Source: Rusavskia elegans | Taxonomy: Eukaryota > Ascomycota > Lecanoromycetes > Teloschistales > Teloschistaceae | Assembly: GCA_011316305.1 (NCBI GenBank) | Contig: SAUG01000157.1 | Span: forward strand, 1-46,669 | Direction: 5' to 3' | Length of the DNA: 46,669 bases | Shown: one piece after another, positions 1 to 11,906 of the stretch | Position numbering within the stretch: the first letter of the stretch is position 1 | Layout: every line of letters starts with the position of its first letter | Translations under genes and position numbers: made by a program | The notes under the pieces: generated by a model | Databases searched by the model: none | What the model saw: the letters and a program-made list of their open reading frames with translations, nothing else | What the model was told of the DNA's origin: nothing

Positions 1-571
1 CCATTTTGGCTATGGAAATCACACCACTTCTTCTCATCTATCGAGAGACGAGAATCCCGATGTAGGCTATACAGCAACTACTGGATATATTCATGGAAGC
101 AAGTACCGTAATATATCAATACATCGGTCGTTGCTCTATCGAGTATACCCATGTAGCAGTCATAGTGACAGCTGGGCAATCGTTCGGACGAAAACCTCTG
201 TCGAGGTGGCGACTGTTGTACCCCCTTAGTGCGATCGACTGTTGGTACGACAAACCCCTGATTCAAATGCCCTGGCGGGGGAGGTGATGAATATTATACC
301 CATGTGGATTTCATCGCATTGTTTAGGGATTACGGTTGTAGATGTGAATAGAAGAGGATTGAAAATTTGAGTTCTGTTTGACTCGGGCCGTTTGAAATAT
401 TGAGACAGAGTAGATTTGTAATTTGTAAGCTAATGGATTTTGATCGAGGTGGCTATGTCCAAGTATAGAAGCCTCCTAATCCTTGGTAAGAAAAAAAGAG
501 TTGATATATATGTGATATCTACAATTCTTCCCGTGCCACACTGTGAAAACCCATCAGCCCAAAAAGCGTCG
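1..571. other. Left-edge intergenic sequence
   Basis: No reading frame here resembles a protein family I know, and the open frames on the two strands mirror each other. The stretch lies just downstream of the leftward SAT4-like gene, so part of it is probably that gene's 3' untranslated region. I see no RNA gene or repeat. Confidence 0.6.
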
Positions 572-2110
572 CTAGATTTCCAACCACAAAAACACCCCCT
601 TCATCTCTTCGATCCCAACTCCACATTCGCCCTCCTTCGTCACCCCAATCTCCACATCATCATCCGCGGAACCCTGTCTCGAAGTCGACGAATACGCAAC
701 CGCAGGCTTCTCCGGTATCTGCATATTCTTATGGGGAGCCCATCCTGCGTCACGATGATGACGATGAGCGCCCGAGCTTTTAGAAGGCGTCAACCATGAT
801 GTCGAGCGGACTTCTGTCGTCTTTCGGGAGCGTAATACTGGGCCTATGACGGTGAGGCAGGCGCTGACGATGCCGATGCTTGGTTCGACGGTGGACCAGA
901 TTACGGGGTTAGCTTGTGTCTCTTGATTGTGGTGTTAGCATGGTGCTGTGGCCATAGTACAGATAAGACTGAAGGAAGGGATAGGAAGAGGGAAAAGGGG
1001 TGGGAAGGGGGAGTGAGGTAGGTAGGTAGGTAACGAGGATACATACAGGTTGGGTCGAGTGGCACAATTAATTTAATGTAGAAAAAGCGGACGATGCCTG
1101 CGATGCATACACTGTGGATAGGAGATGTCAGCTTCTGTATACTCTTGCCAGCAACGCTACCATTTATTTATCCTGTGTCATTTTCAAGCTACCCAGCAGG
1201 AAAATCCCTAGAACACCAATCTTCTTACTCCTTCTAAAACGCAGCTTCCACACCACGGGGTATCGGCAGCGTGAGAATAAGTATATTCGTTGAAACCTGC
1301 AGCGACTGCGAAAAATAAATAAGTGGCAGTTCGTTGATGCATTTCCCGTTGCCTTTCCTTGTCCAGAAGAAGGATATGGGGCGGCATTGGAAGATGGTTG
1401 TTATGGTCCCAAAAAAAGAAGAAGCCGATGCAGACGGCGGCGATGGCGTAGACACAATATCTCCAGCGCTTAGAAGTGGATTCTCGGGGGAAGAGTCGGC
1501 AGTAGAAGAGGAGGATTGATATTTTGATGATTGTCATGGCATGGGCGTAGAGGAGCTGGAACACGTAGCCCATCTAGGACATGTATTTTAGTCCAGTCGA
1601 ACAGCCTAGGCGGTCGGCTGTGATGCTCACCTTGTGGTACTGCTGTGCGTTGTACTCCCGCACAGCTAAGAGATGGCGTCCGCTTCCGAAACGTTATGGC
1701 TGAGAGGTGGTCTGGTCAGCCTTATAGGATTCAGAAGGTCTAGATGAATTGTTCGGATTACAGTGCTGGTTTGCAAGCATCCTGGGTTTCAGGGGTTTCG
1801 CTAGGTCTTTGCCTGAGAGTCTACACTTCGACTGATGTACAACAGGGAACCGGGTAGTGAAAGGTCGCACCGTAACCTACAACAAAGCACGTGCCGAGAT
1901 TCAGGATCTGTGCAGGTATAGTTAGTACTCAATGGTAGTGTTCATGTCTCCCAAGATGGAACGCAACACACATCAGTCCAACGAGTATCGAATAGTCATC
2001 GTAGGAAAGTGCGATCTTCAGCTTCTTTCTGCACGCAAATCGTCCGGCGACTGCTAAGGTGGACAAGATGGCCATGGAAATTGCGGTCCCAGAATGTCGG
2101 AACTACAGTC
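572..2110 (-). pseudogene. Rhodopsin-like/SAT4-family integral membrane protein gene with frameshifts
   Basis: Six exon-like blocks on the minus strand add up to the fungal seven-helix SAT4/rhodopsin-domain family (often annotated PTH11-like integral membrane protein). The N-terminal block (near 2092-2000) carries the hallmark DDYSILVGL. Next come ILNLGTCFVVGYG (near 1918-1860) and a short AVREYNAQQYHK block (near 1667-1633). The central block (1573-1209) has KISILLFYCRLFP, then FQCRPISFFW and ILILTLPIP. A block near 1100 reads IVRFFYIKLIVPLDPT, and the last (912-572) reads NPVIWSTVEPSIG followed by a polar tail. Intron borders and branch points (for example TACTAAC) look intact. Within the central block the family frame shifts twice: at a seven-T run (plus strand 1411-1417) and at a four-C run (1257-1260). 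Each looks like a single extra base. It is either a recent pseudogene or a functional gene with sequencing errors. Function in the family is mostly unknown; some members act as receptors. Confidence 0.7.
1017..1032. repeat. (GGTA)4 microsatellite
   Basis: Four perfect GGTA units within a purine-rich plus-strand stretch. It lies inside the inferred last intron of the SAT4-like gene, just downstream of its donor on the minus strand. Confidence 0.9.
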
Positions 2111-3143
2111 ATCGTTGATATGTTCGGTCTGGTACGCGGTTTGGGCCTGGGACATCCCAGCCATGATGGAGGTCTCTCAGGACGCAGGTTGCAAGTCACC
2201 GGGCGGATCCACCACTTCTGCCTCGTAAAAACTGTAGGGAAGATTATGACAAAAGAGAGACGAAACACGAAAGAGCAGTGGTACTCGTAGATCCCATGCC
2301 CTTGGCACTATGTGTCATTGCAGAAGGCGGGATGACGGGTGCAAGAGCCAGGCCCAGAAGCAGCCCGGGTTGTATCCAGTAAACTAGCTGATTGGGAGCA
2401 TAGACCAACATTGCGGGATGTAATACTTCTTGAAGTGGGAAGAGAACAATACCAAGACACGGTACTAGGACCAGTAGTACTCCGTAGTACTAGCTGGTTT
2501 TCTTGACAAACGCATTAACGCGTTTGCCGGGCGTCCATTGGTGCGCTTATACTCTACAAAAAGGGACCAGGGCCAGGGGAACGGACAACCATCGGTCTGT
2601 GCTCACCAGCTCAAATCACATGTGGCTTCCGCGCTCACCACCAACGAAATTCGGCATGCCTTGCAATCAAAGTACGGTCCAAGTGGGTGGGGCCAGGAAA
2701 ACGACGCTAAAAACAGACGTTGTGAGAGCAATCGGAAAACATCGAAGATCGTATTGATGTAGGCATCATAGAAGCTATAACAAAAATAGTGCTCGCACAG
2801 TTGCCGCTCCTTGAGGCGTATTCCGAGACCGTAACATCGCTAAGTGTGCCGTTACATATCAGATGCAATTGGTTGTTACAGAAGGAAAATCGTCATGAAA
2901 AGGTCGTCAGTCATCGTGGTATGCAAAAAAAACATCAAACGGTCCCAACGCTTTCCAATCCCAGGCCGTGAATGAGGTATGTGAACTGATAGCTCAGATG
3001 ATGAAAGTGTTCCGTGGATGGTGGGAAACGGCAAGTCCTTATCCCTTCCGCTACGACTGATGGAATTCGTACGCCTTGGCGCTAAGCAAAATGAAACCCG
3101 TAGCAGCGAAAGGGATACTTGTAGACAGTCCGGTGTTGGAAGA
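2111..3143. other. Intergenic region between SAT4-like gene and LTE1
   Basis: About 1 kb with short opposing open frames of no recognisable family. It should contain the promoter and perhaps an untranslated first exon of the SAT4-like gene, and the 3' end of the LTE1 transcript. No tRNA, repeat array or mobile element is visible. Confidence 0.5.
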
Positions 3144-6100
3144 TCATTCCAACTCTTTACTCTTTCCCCTAATTACCTCGTCGGACAAGCAGGCCATCCA
3201 AAGACATTTGCTGATGGCACCTTCCACCGGCTGGTATGTGTATTTCGAACTTGCATCAATGAGACGGAGAAGGCTCTTGACGATTGATGCCGTCGTCCGA
3301 TAGCGCTCGAAATTGACCAAAGGCTCACCCTCACGCGTACTGGGCACTTGTGAAGGTTTTTGGGAGTTATACGTCAAGTCGTGAATGTAGAGGGCTATAG
3401 ATTGTCAGCGCATACGCCTTCTCTCATCAAATCGAGGTGGCCAATTTACCAATGACAGGAATACACCCTTCCTCGGAATTAGTAGTCTCCATTTCTTGGC
3501 GCAAGTTGTGGAAGTTCTTGATCGGCGTGACGAGTGTCTCGAGCTCCTTGAGTGTTCGTTTCTCCGCGGCAGGCACGAGCTCCCACGTCTTCGAGAGGCT
3601 CGAGATATCGATCGAGGTCAGCGCAATAGTGAGTTGTAACAGTGTGGCATAGTTGTGGTGCTTCCGGCAATACTTGGCAATATGTATATACTTGGTGATT
3701 GCCATTGCTCGCTCCTCGATGTTTTGTGTCAGGACCACTTCGGACCGCACCCATTTGACCATCAGGTTAAAGCGAGCCGTGACCAGCTCGATGCCGGTGG
3801 GATCCTGAGTCCGGAGGTAATCGACCCAGTTGAGGGTCGATGGTGAGTTGTGATGCCACCGCATGTCGATCAGATCCTGCCAATTAATCTCGTTGAGGGC
3901 GTCTCTTTCAATGATGATGAATTGCTGAGCGACAACGGCCGAGTCGAACGACAGTACGAATGGTACATGCCTATGCGCAGAGAGATTCTGAGTCGATATC
4001 GAGAACGCCTGGGAAGCTGATGGCTTCGGGCCCGACGGCTGGACAGGCAAATTGACAGGCGATGGATCTGGCGTGGGCGGCTTCCTTGAATCTTGACTCT
4101 GTTTGGCTTGAGATTTGATAGCTTTGGCATTCTCTTTAGTCATGGGAGGTGTGGGCGGATGCGTTGGATAGCCTAGAAGATAGCCAATCTTTGGCGGTCG
4201 ATTCTCATTCCGAACGAGCTGAGCTGCTGACCCACTCGGATAATCTATATCGTCGTCGTCTGGATCATAAAGTTCGTCGGGCTCAATCGTATCATCCGAA
4301 AGTTCGGACGAAAGGTCGCTCAAAAACTCATCCTCATCCAGCAGGAAAGAGTCAGTTGTAGTTGGTATAGACGATCTGCATCTGGCACCTCTTCTAAAGT
4401 ATGCTGCTTCCGGCTCGTCATACGGCGATATTGGCGCGTCGTCGGCTTGTGAGTCGACAGCGCTTTGGTTTGGGCTGAATAATGGTTGCGGTACTGGGAC
4501 GGCAGAAAATTCAGTCTTCGGCGTCTCCTGTCTCCCCAGCTTCTCGTCAAGCCCTCGCTCCAGTATTGGAGTAGGGTTGTAAGATTCTTCTGAGGTTGCG
4601 TACAAACTCCTGGTCATGTTGGAGCGGGTTTCCATTTGACCGTCAGCAACAGGACTGGTGGTTAACATAGCATTTGGCGCCACTTGAGGATCGGGTGGAA
4701 TGGGAAACGACACGCCTTCGTCAACCTCGCTGTTACAGTTCGGTAGCTCGTTACTTTGGGGTACTGCATCCGATCCTTTCACTTGCCTTTCACGCGAATC
4801 TTGATTGGCATCTTTGCCGAACGGTGCGGTTTCGGGGCCCCGAGTTTGCACCGGCGGAGTCTTTATAAACTTGCCTTCCAGCTTGAGCATTGTCGCCTCA
4901 ATATCGCCGCCTTCATCATCGGGGATGCGAGCAAATTGCGCAAGGGCAGCTTCGAACGATGCACGGAGGGCAGGCTGTGAAGAACGCGTCCGTATGAATG
5001 ATATAGTCTTCCGTATTGGCTCAAGCTGAGCCTCTGCTTCCTTGCGTGATATTGCTGGAGCGGCAATGGCTCTTTGGTTTGAGCTTTTCCGAGGAACCCG
5101 ATGCATGGTGTGACCTGAGCCACGCAAAGACTCAGAGTAAGTTGTGACTGATCCGACGGACCTTGATCTCCTTGGTAGTTTGTCCAAGTCATGAACATTT
5201 TCCGTTGCGCGAAGGTCTCCGCCTGGACGGCGGCGAAGCGTCCTTCCGGGAGTCCGATCACCAGCGTTTTTTGTCGAATTGGCTTCTGCGCCTGATGCAA
5301 CAACCGTGTTACGTGCTCGACCGGAGTCACTCTTGTGGATGCTGCTCTGATACGAGGCGTACTTTCGCAACGATCTCGGGGCATGATGGGTTGACTTGAA
5401 ATTTTCATACGCTGACGGCGGAGCTGCACTTCGGGTCGTCGCTCCAGTGGGGGAGCTCTGGATCATTGATGAGACCAATGAGTCTTTCGGTACAGATGAC
5501 AGTATTGGTGTTGGCTCATTCTCCTTTAACGGCGCTGCAAAAACTCGGTCCGCGACTGCTGCGGCGTTGCTTAATCTTGCAAGTGGAGAAGGTTTGGCTC
5601 TATCGGAAGACGTAGCTGGCTGGACCGGGGTGTCCTGCTGATACAGGCCATTCCCATTGGGCAAGTTATCGTTACCTTGAGAGGTCAGGTACTCTGATGG
5701 TATGTTTGGGACAGGCTCAGCAAGACCAGTGTCGTCGAATATAGGAATCGATCGACTTCCGTTGGTGACACCACTGTGGTTTCTTGCAGGAGCATCAAGA
5801 TCCACTAGAGAATGTCCCGAAGAAAGCTGCGCCGGGTTGTTTCGGTAATTTGCCGAAGAGAGACTGGGCTGAGCATCCTCCTCAGAAGCTTGCATGAGAG
5901 CCCGCTGGAACATCTCCATGGCATCTGCACATAAGAGATCGATACGAGCGTTCTGCCTGGAAGTGTGAAGCTGACGTTGGTTGGCGTTCGTCTTTTTCGG
6001 GTTGCTTTTGCACGACGTAGCCGTCGAGCTCTTGCTACGAGCCATTGACGGCAACGACAAGTCCGCACTTGTCATGTTCAAAGGAGGCTGGCCAACTTGT

Positions 6101-8522
6101 TTGCTGCTCAAAGCGCGACGGATACTGCCAAATATGTTCTTCATTCCAGGATGATTCGCGTAGACAACTTTGTTGCTGCTGCTGCTATATGAGGTTTCGT
6201 CGTCATAGTCAGACTCATCATCTTCTACTGCTTCTTCATCGGAATCATCGGAGCCCTGGAAATACCTGTCGCGCTCCTCCGACACGGGTGACGCTGGGGC
6301 AAACTGATCGATGTAGGGAGATCCAGGTGGTATGATTGCACCGCGAATGAGGCTACCCTGGTACGGATATGCCATTTCGACTTGGGGTGCCGGCTGATCA
6401 ACATGCATCGAGGGCAAGGACGTTCGTTTGTCTCGGACAGCATCTGAGAAGCTTCCTGAACGCTTGTGATCGACTTTGGGCCGAAGCGGTTCTTCGTTAG
6501 CAAGCGCTGATGGTGCAGCAGGGCACAATTTCCGCTGTGGCGTCGGTGTTTTTGCTACATGTGCAACTGGATGGGCAACAGCGCCACGTTGTGGGTAGGC
6601 TGCTGCCTTCTTCATTCCAAGGCCTGGGAACGTGCACGAAAGTGCTTGTATGCTCTGTTCGCTGGTCGGCGACGTTGGCAGGCTCCGGGTGGTAGCACCC
6701 GAGGCGTGACGTTGATGACCTTGAGCGTCGGCTTCGGCCTTTTGAATTCCTTCGAACCAATTGTTCAACGCTGCTGTAGATTTGTCCATGCCCAAACCTC
6801 CCTCTACATGTGGCGGTGATACTCCAGAAACCTTCGACCAGAGCTGACTCGGGTGCGTCAACTGGCTGTCCCGGCTGCCAGCGACACCGCCGGGTTGGAT
6901 ATCGGCGTTGTCTAGCCCATCGCTGTCCAAAAGAGGTCCGTCCCAGTAAAGCAGGCAGCGACCGTTCCAACATTTCTTGAGATCCAGTATGAGTTTCAGG
7001 TCACTCGGTCCTTGGCTGGATCTTCGCCTGACCTCCTTCATCAGCGCGTTCAGCCGCTTGCAGAATTTTACGCGTAAATCTCGATCAACGACAAAGTCGT
7101 AAGGGAAGTAATTCAATATCCAGTGCCTTAATGCTGCAAAGGCACGAACGCGAATGACTCGTCCATGATCGTCGAATCGGTTGATGGCCCACTCGAAGCG
7201 AGCCAGGAGATATTCTAAGAGATCATGCGTTGACAGGTATGCACGCACTGTGAGGAAGAAATCCGACAGGAGCTCGTAGTCGAGGAAGCTGGCCGAGGTC
7301 ACTTGAGCTATGATCCTGGCAGGCGAGGCCGCCGTAATTTCTCGAGTACCCGCGACATATCGAACGATAGCCGGGTCATCTGGGTTCGCCGCCAAAGCAT
7401 CGTAGATTGAAGGCACAATGGGTTCTTTGACCCGGTGGAAAGCAGGCGACGAGGTAACCGCCACTGTCTGTGTGTTGTCGCCTACAGGTCGAATCTGGAT
7501 CGAAAGAGCCTCAGGAGTAGCCTGGGAATACCGCTGTGGGGTTTGCGTGTGAGCGTCCGTTCCTGGCGGTGCTGGGAAAAGCCTATCGTACTCTGGGCCG
7601 GAGACAGCGGAGATAGTTAGATCCTCGGTTGTAGAGTTCCTTGTATACACAGAACTATGAAGAAATGCGGTGCCTCTCGTACTGAACCTAGGAGTTCCGA
7701 GCCGGTAGTGCGGGATAGGTACCTGCAAGACCGGCATCGGAGGGCGCTCGGTATTCCCTGGTGGCATGTTTGTATGGTCTATGACTATCTTGAAGCCACT
7801 GGCTTTTGCTCTTCCCTTGCCGGCATGACCGTCAATTGTCGACATTGAGACGGTTCGAGAACGCCGTAGAGAGTCGCGCGCTGCTGGATCCGAAGCTTGG
7901 GGAGCACGACCGGTCGATCTCGCACGCCCAGTGGGTGTTCTGGAAGTCTGTGTATCCGACCAGACGCTGCTTTGCGGCTGGTCCGAACCTTCGGGCTTTG
8001 ATCTCACACCTGATACTCCTTGAGCATCAACGGCGTCATGTGGTAGACCTTGGTGCGATGTCAGAAGCTTTTGATTGCCAGATTTTGCGATCGGTCTGTT
8101 GGGCGCAACCAAGTCAATAAACAACCACGGCGGGAAAACACATCTGAGATGATGCCCATCTCCATGGCTTACCTCAGGTATAACCTCCCGTTATTGCCCA
8201 CGTTCGCTACGGTAAACTGTCGTCCTTCTCTGCCAGCCGATGTGTTATCGACGAGTCCGTCTGAATTTGCTCTTTTGACTGATCTTTGCCGTAGTACCTC
8301 GGTGCTGTTTTTGACGTGTCGCAATGAAGGCTGACGTCCACGACTGGCTTTCCGTCGTGGAGTGCCGTCTTGAGGCTGCTCCAACTGGTCTCCAGGGATG
8401 TCTTGGTCTGGATGGGGCCCAGCTCGCTTCCTCTTCGCAGTGTTCGAGTTGCTATTCCTGGTGACAGGGAAAGTCGGATCCCTATTGAAAGCTAGAGGGG
8501 CCGCCGATGCGATACTGGCCAT
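3144..8522 (-). CDS. lte1: LTE1-type guanine nucleotide exchange factor (RasGEF)
   Basis: Three exons with introns at 8096-8172 and 3395-3449 give a 1748-residue protein that starts at the ATG at 8522. Residues about 359-472 form the RasGEF N-terminal module (SASFLDYELLSDFFLTVRAY). Residues about 1490-1745 form a Cdc25-like RasGEF domain (HVPFVLSFDSAVVAQQF, then CIPVIALYIHDLTYNSQ after the second intron). The ending LSDEVIRGKSKELE matches the close of Lte1-type domains. The roughly 1000 residues between are low complexity, rich in Ser/Pro, with a strongly acidic patch (SDEEAVEDDESDYDDE) and many possible phosphorylation sites. In budding yeast Lte1 promotes mitotic exit in the bud through the Tem1 pathway; whether its GEF domain is catalytically active is disputed. 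The domain order and length fit filamentous-fungal Lte1. The splice model is consistent in phase at both junctions. Confidence 0.93.
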
Positions 8523-11066
8523 GATAACCTAGGCAATCATGCAAACAGCCGGAGCGGGGACCGAGGAAGTTCCAAAGTTACCTCTTCCTCCTCTGTCCCA
8601 CAGCGAGAATCGAATGGTAAGGATGGTCTGGGTGTACTGACAGGTCAACGGTCGGAAAGAGCCGCCTGTGGTGGCATGAGAAGGAGTAGCACAGGGCGCC
8701 GTCATGACCTCATTACGGGACTCTGGTCGGTGGAGTCAGGAAGAAAGATGGAAGGCGAGACGGCAGGTATCCGCGAAAATGCAAACACGACAGATGGTTG
8801 TGGATGATTGAAGGTCGGTTGGGATGAAAACGGTGAGGGGACAGGCAGGTAACGTGCATCGACACTAAGCAGGGATGATCACCACAAGCCACTCGTATTT
8901 TATCACTCTGCCGAATGGCGACCAGCAAATCATTGGAGAAGGTCTCGGCAGTTGCAAAGCGACGTCGACCTCCTGCACAATCACATTGCGACCATGGATC
9001 CGTCCGCTGGCCTTCACCGTGTTTTCGTCCCATCTCGACTTCTCGAGGACGACTCCCATTGCTTCAGACGCCCACTAGAAAATAGAACTTTCCTTCGGTG
9101 CTAATTTAACTCTGTTCAATGGCGCAATGGCTGATCTCAAGGGAAAGACGTTCCGCCACCCTAGTTCTCCCAAGGAAGTGGACCGCTTGTGTGTCAGGCA
9201 AATCATGTCGCGATGCATCACTCCTTTAGCCCCGACGGAATACCCGATCGGGACGGGGTCTCCAGTCCTCTGGGACCCCTCTTCTTGCTAGTATGTTTAT
9301 TACGGCAATTCTTTCTGGAGGATGGCCTCCAAGCAGACTACGATCGAGTATTATATCGTTGCCTTTGCTCTCTTATCGTACCTTTCGAAGACCTACTTGA
9401 ACGGCTAAGGCTGAATCTCTCCGATCTATTGACCTGTTTGTGATGGTTAGATATTCCAAATATCTTCGTTCCGTCTGCATGTTCTCTTCTTTACACTGTC
9501 TTCTGTCCAATCGCTCCCGTCTTTATCCTTTCCGCTGCTCAATTGGGTTTTCGCGGAATGGACGCCGTCTGAAACCCTTTCTCGCGGTAGGCAAAATCCT
9601 TCGAATATTCCTAGTATCCCTTCGACTTTTATTAGCGGAAGTAGGTATCCGATACCCCGACTGCCAGCAATATCGGATCTACTACCAATTGTGACGATAG
9701 GCCCAGTCTCAGGATTTTTCTGCTCGACGAGCCCCTGAAAACTGAATCCAAGACCCCAGCAGCGGAAGGAAAGGACTTTAATTATAAGGTTTGAACAGAA
9801 CTTTACATGTCACGAGCATGCGGAAGTGTCAGAGCCTACATAGGAAATCAAACCACGATGTTGAGGCTACGTACTTCGTGAGCTATCAGACTTACGACCC
9901 TATCCTCAATTGACTAAACACTCTCTCTTCTGGTGTTGATCCTATCACCCCTTGACCTGAAAGTGTTCCCCCAATGTATTCAGCTCGGTACGACCAAATC
10001 AAGCTGGGCCTTGGCTGTCACCTTCTTCGTCCCAAACCCTGCTAGGACACGACCTTGAGCCCCAAACTGTGCTCCATCAGAGGCCGGGGGTCTTACGGAG
10101 AGAAGAAGCGAAGTTAGCAGAACGGACTAAGGCGTTGTAGCTGTCATCCGTCTGCAAGCCCATTAGTCATCATCGATGCTCGTCACACGAAGAAGCAGCT
10201 GCTGGTCAAACGGGTACTGTATTTCTTTCAAGCCACTATGATCGACCTATCCCATGCACGTGTAGGGGTCTGATTTGGCTGGCAGTCGAGGAATCGGGAT
10301 AAGCTCCCTGGCTTATACCTGTGCGTTGTTCATTGAGTCTTCGGGTCTCGATACTAGGGCACAGGGACTGAAAGGCCTCGCGTGTCTTACGTGCTGAAGG
10401 AACCCTCCGTGTCTGAGACGTAAGCCATCAACTATTCACATATGTAAGAACGTTTCCACGATACAACAAGACACGAGCTACTTCAGCAACACGCGATTCA
10501 AATCTCCACGCCACGGCACCTCTGACTTTAAAAAGTGCCTATTCTCCGACGCATAGAAAGTCCTTAACCGTACCATCGGGAACTATCCACCTGCCTACGA
10601 ATCCCTTGTATTGAGAACTGTTTTATTAGAGAAGCATCGCTGCCCGAGTGGCTGGATTACGCTGCTGTCTTGTGCACTGGTGGGCTGCAGTCAAGGCATA
10701 ATAGTCGGAGGATTACGGGCTGTTGAATTCCGCGCTCCAGGCTGGGGTTTAATCTACGCGTTGTGGCAGACTGTGGAGGTACGTGCATGACATGGGCGAA
10801 ACTCCACTGGCGCCAAGCGGCGGTGGCGCGGCTATTTTGTGCCTCGTCATATAGCGGCATAGCCCCATCATCCTTTGTCAATCAGTCCTCGACTCGACAA
10901 GCAAAGCCTCTTCGTCCTTCCAACAACAACAGTAAATCCAAGATCTATAACCTACACCACATCTCCCAACTTCCTCAAGCCCACCTCCTAAAGCTGCCCA
11001 CACCCCATCCTCAGACCCTACCTATCATTCAGTCCGCGACTCTATCCTCGTAAACCCCCAACAAAA
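8523..11066. other. Gene-free region between divergent LTE1 and CYSTM genes
   Basis: About 2.5 kb without a convincing gene. The part next to LTE1 (8523-9100) holds overlapping open frames on both strands, none with family resemblance; it is probably the LTE1 promoter and leader. A MITE-like element occupies 9521-9780. The last 300 bases before 11067 are C/A-rich and look like the promoter and leader of the CYSTM gene. Confidence 0.55.
9521..9780. mobile_element. MITE-like element with terminal inverted repeats and target duplication
   Basis: A 250-bp segment (9526-9775) begins TCCTTTCCGCTGCT. The reverse complement of its right end begins TCCTTTCCTTCCGCTGCT, the same terminus with four extra bases. 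The direct repeat CTTTA sits immediately outside each end (9521-9525 and 9776-9780), as expected for a 5-bp target-site duplication. There is no coding capacity, so it would be non-autonomous. Its right subterminal sequence, reverse-complemented, also resembles the right arm of the foldback at 14418-14500. Confidence 0.5.
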
Positions 11067-11487
11067 ATGTCAAACAAATACGTACATCCTCCCCTCCTTC
11101 CTTCCTTCCTTCCTTCCATCCACCCAACCTAACCACCAAAAACAGGACGCACCACCCCCATCCTACCCGCCCCAAACCCACCAAGACGCCGGCCCCTACA
11201 ACCCTTCCGCCCCGGGCGGCTCCCAAGATTACTACGGCCAACCCAACCAACCATACTACCCGCAACAAGGCCCGCCGCAACAAGGCTACTTCCAACAACC
11301 GCAGCAGGGGTACGGCCCACCGGGGCAGCAGGGGATGTATTATCAGCAGCAACAGCAGGGACCCCCGGGACCGCAGGGGTATTATAATGGGGGGCGGCCT
11401 AGCAAGAGCGCTGGGGCTGGAGGGGGGATTTGTGCGGGGCTGTTGGGCGCGATGGCTTGTTGTTGTTGTTTGGACTTCTTGTTTTAG
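11067..11487 (+). CDS. CYSTM-type cysteine-rich membrane-anchored small protein
   Basis: Two exons (11067-11081 and 11146-11487, intron 11082-11145) encode 118 residues. The first exon holds only five codons (MSNKY). The body is rich in Pro, Gln, Gly and Tyr, with repeated PQQG/QQGY-like motifs and runs of Gln. The C-terminus GGGICAGLLGAMACCCCLDF is the CYSTM pattern: a short hydrophobic segment ending in a cluster of four Cys. In this family (known from yeasts, plants and animals) the C-terminal module anchors the protein at the plasma membrane, probably helped by palmitoylation, and several members raise tolerance to stress. The intron's first half is a CCTT-repeat pyrimidine tract. The polar repeats differ between species, so the ending is the main identifying feature. 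Confidence 0.85.
11096..11117 (+). repeat. (CCTT)5 tract inside the CYSTM intron
   Basis: Five CCTT units lie within a 64-nt intron, near its donor. Pyrimidine-rich tracts are usual upstream of fungal acceptors, but a clean tetranucleotide repeat may vary in length between strains. Confidence 0.85.
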
Positions 11488-11906
11488 GGGTGTTGTTGGA
11501 GATGGGGTGAGCAGTTGCTGGTCATGGGTGCACTGTTGCTGGTGATGAATGGGTGAACGATTGCTGGTGATGGAGGCTTAGAGAGACAGACCTCCTAGGG
11601 GTGAATCAGGCTAGTGTTGTCCCCTAGCAGACATGAAAGATCGAAGGCGTTTAGAGGTTTGTTTCTTTTTCTGTGGACCTGAGGAGAGCAGCCATAGGAC
11701 GACTTGATCAGGAAGAATGTGAGAATGCTAGCGAGATTCGGCAATTTAATGAGCATATTTCACGATTCAGTTTTATCAGTTTCAGGATGATGATTTCGAC
11801 GACATGAATTTCTATGCCAAAGTGACGAGGACAAAGCTAAACGTCCTCCAAGACCTATACAGCTTTAATTGGGACTTTTGGTGAGCCTGACTATGCAGCA
11901 GCGTAT
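11488..11906. other. Convergent intergenic spacer
   Basis: About 420 bases between the stop codons of the rightward CYSTM gene and the leftward BFR1 gene, presumably the two 3' untranslated regions and terminators. The imperfect repeats GTTGCTGGT(C/G)ATG at 11513-11565 are the only pattern I noticed. Confidence 0.6.

Noticed and set aside
8713..9078. Overlapping open frames of 64-106 codons on both strands upstream of LTE1
   Set aside because: No family resemblance and no consistent splice context; more likely LTE1 leader or chance frames.
9189..9694. Two consecutive 84-codon plus-strand open frames
   Set aside because: No recognisable family sequence, and the second overlaps the MITE-like element.
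10637..10770. Possible tRNA: TGCCCGAGTGG resembles an A box and a GGTTTAATC lies downstream
   Set aside because: No T stem forms around the candidate B box, the acceptor pairing has a mismatch and a wobble, and the spacing is too long without a recognisable anticodon arm.
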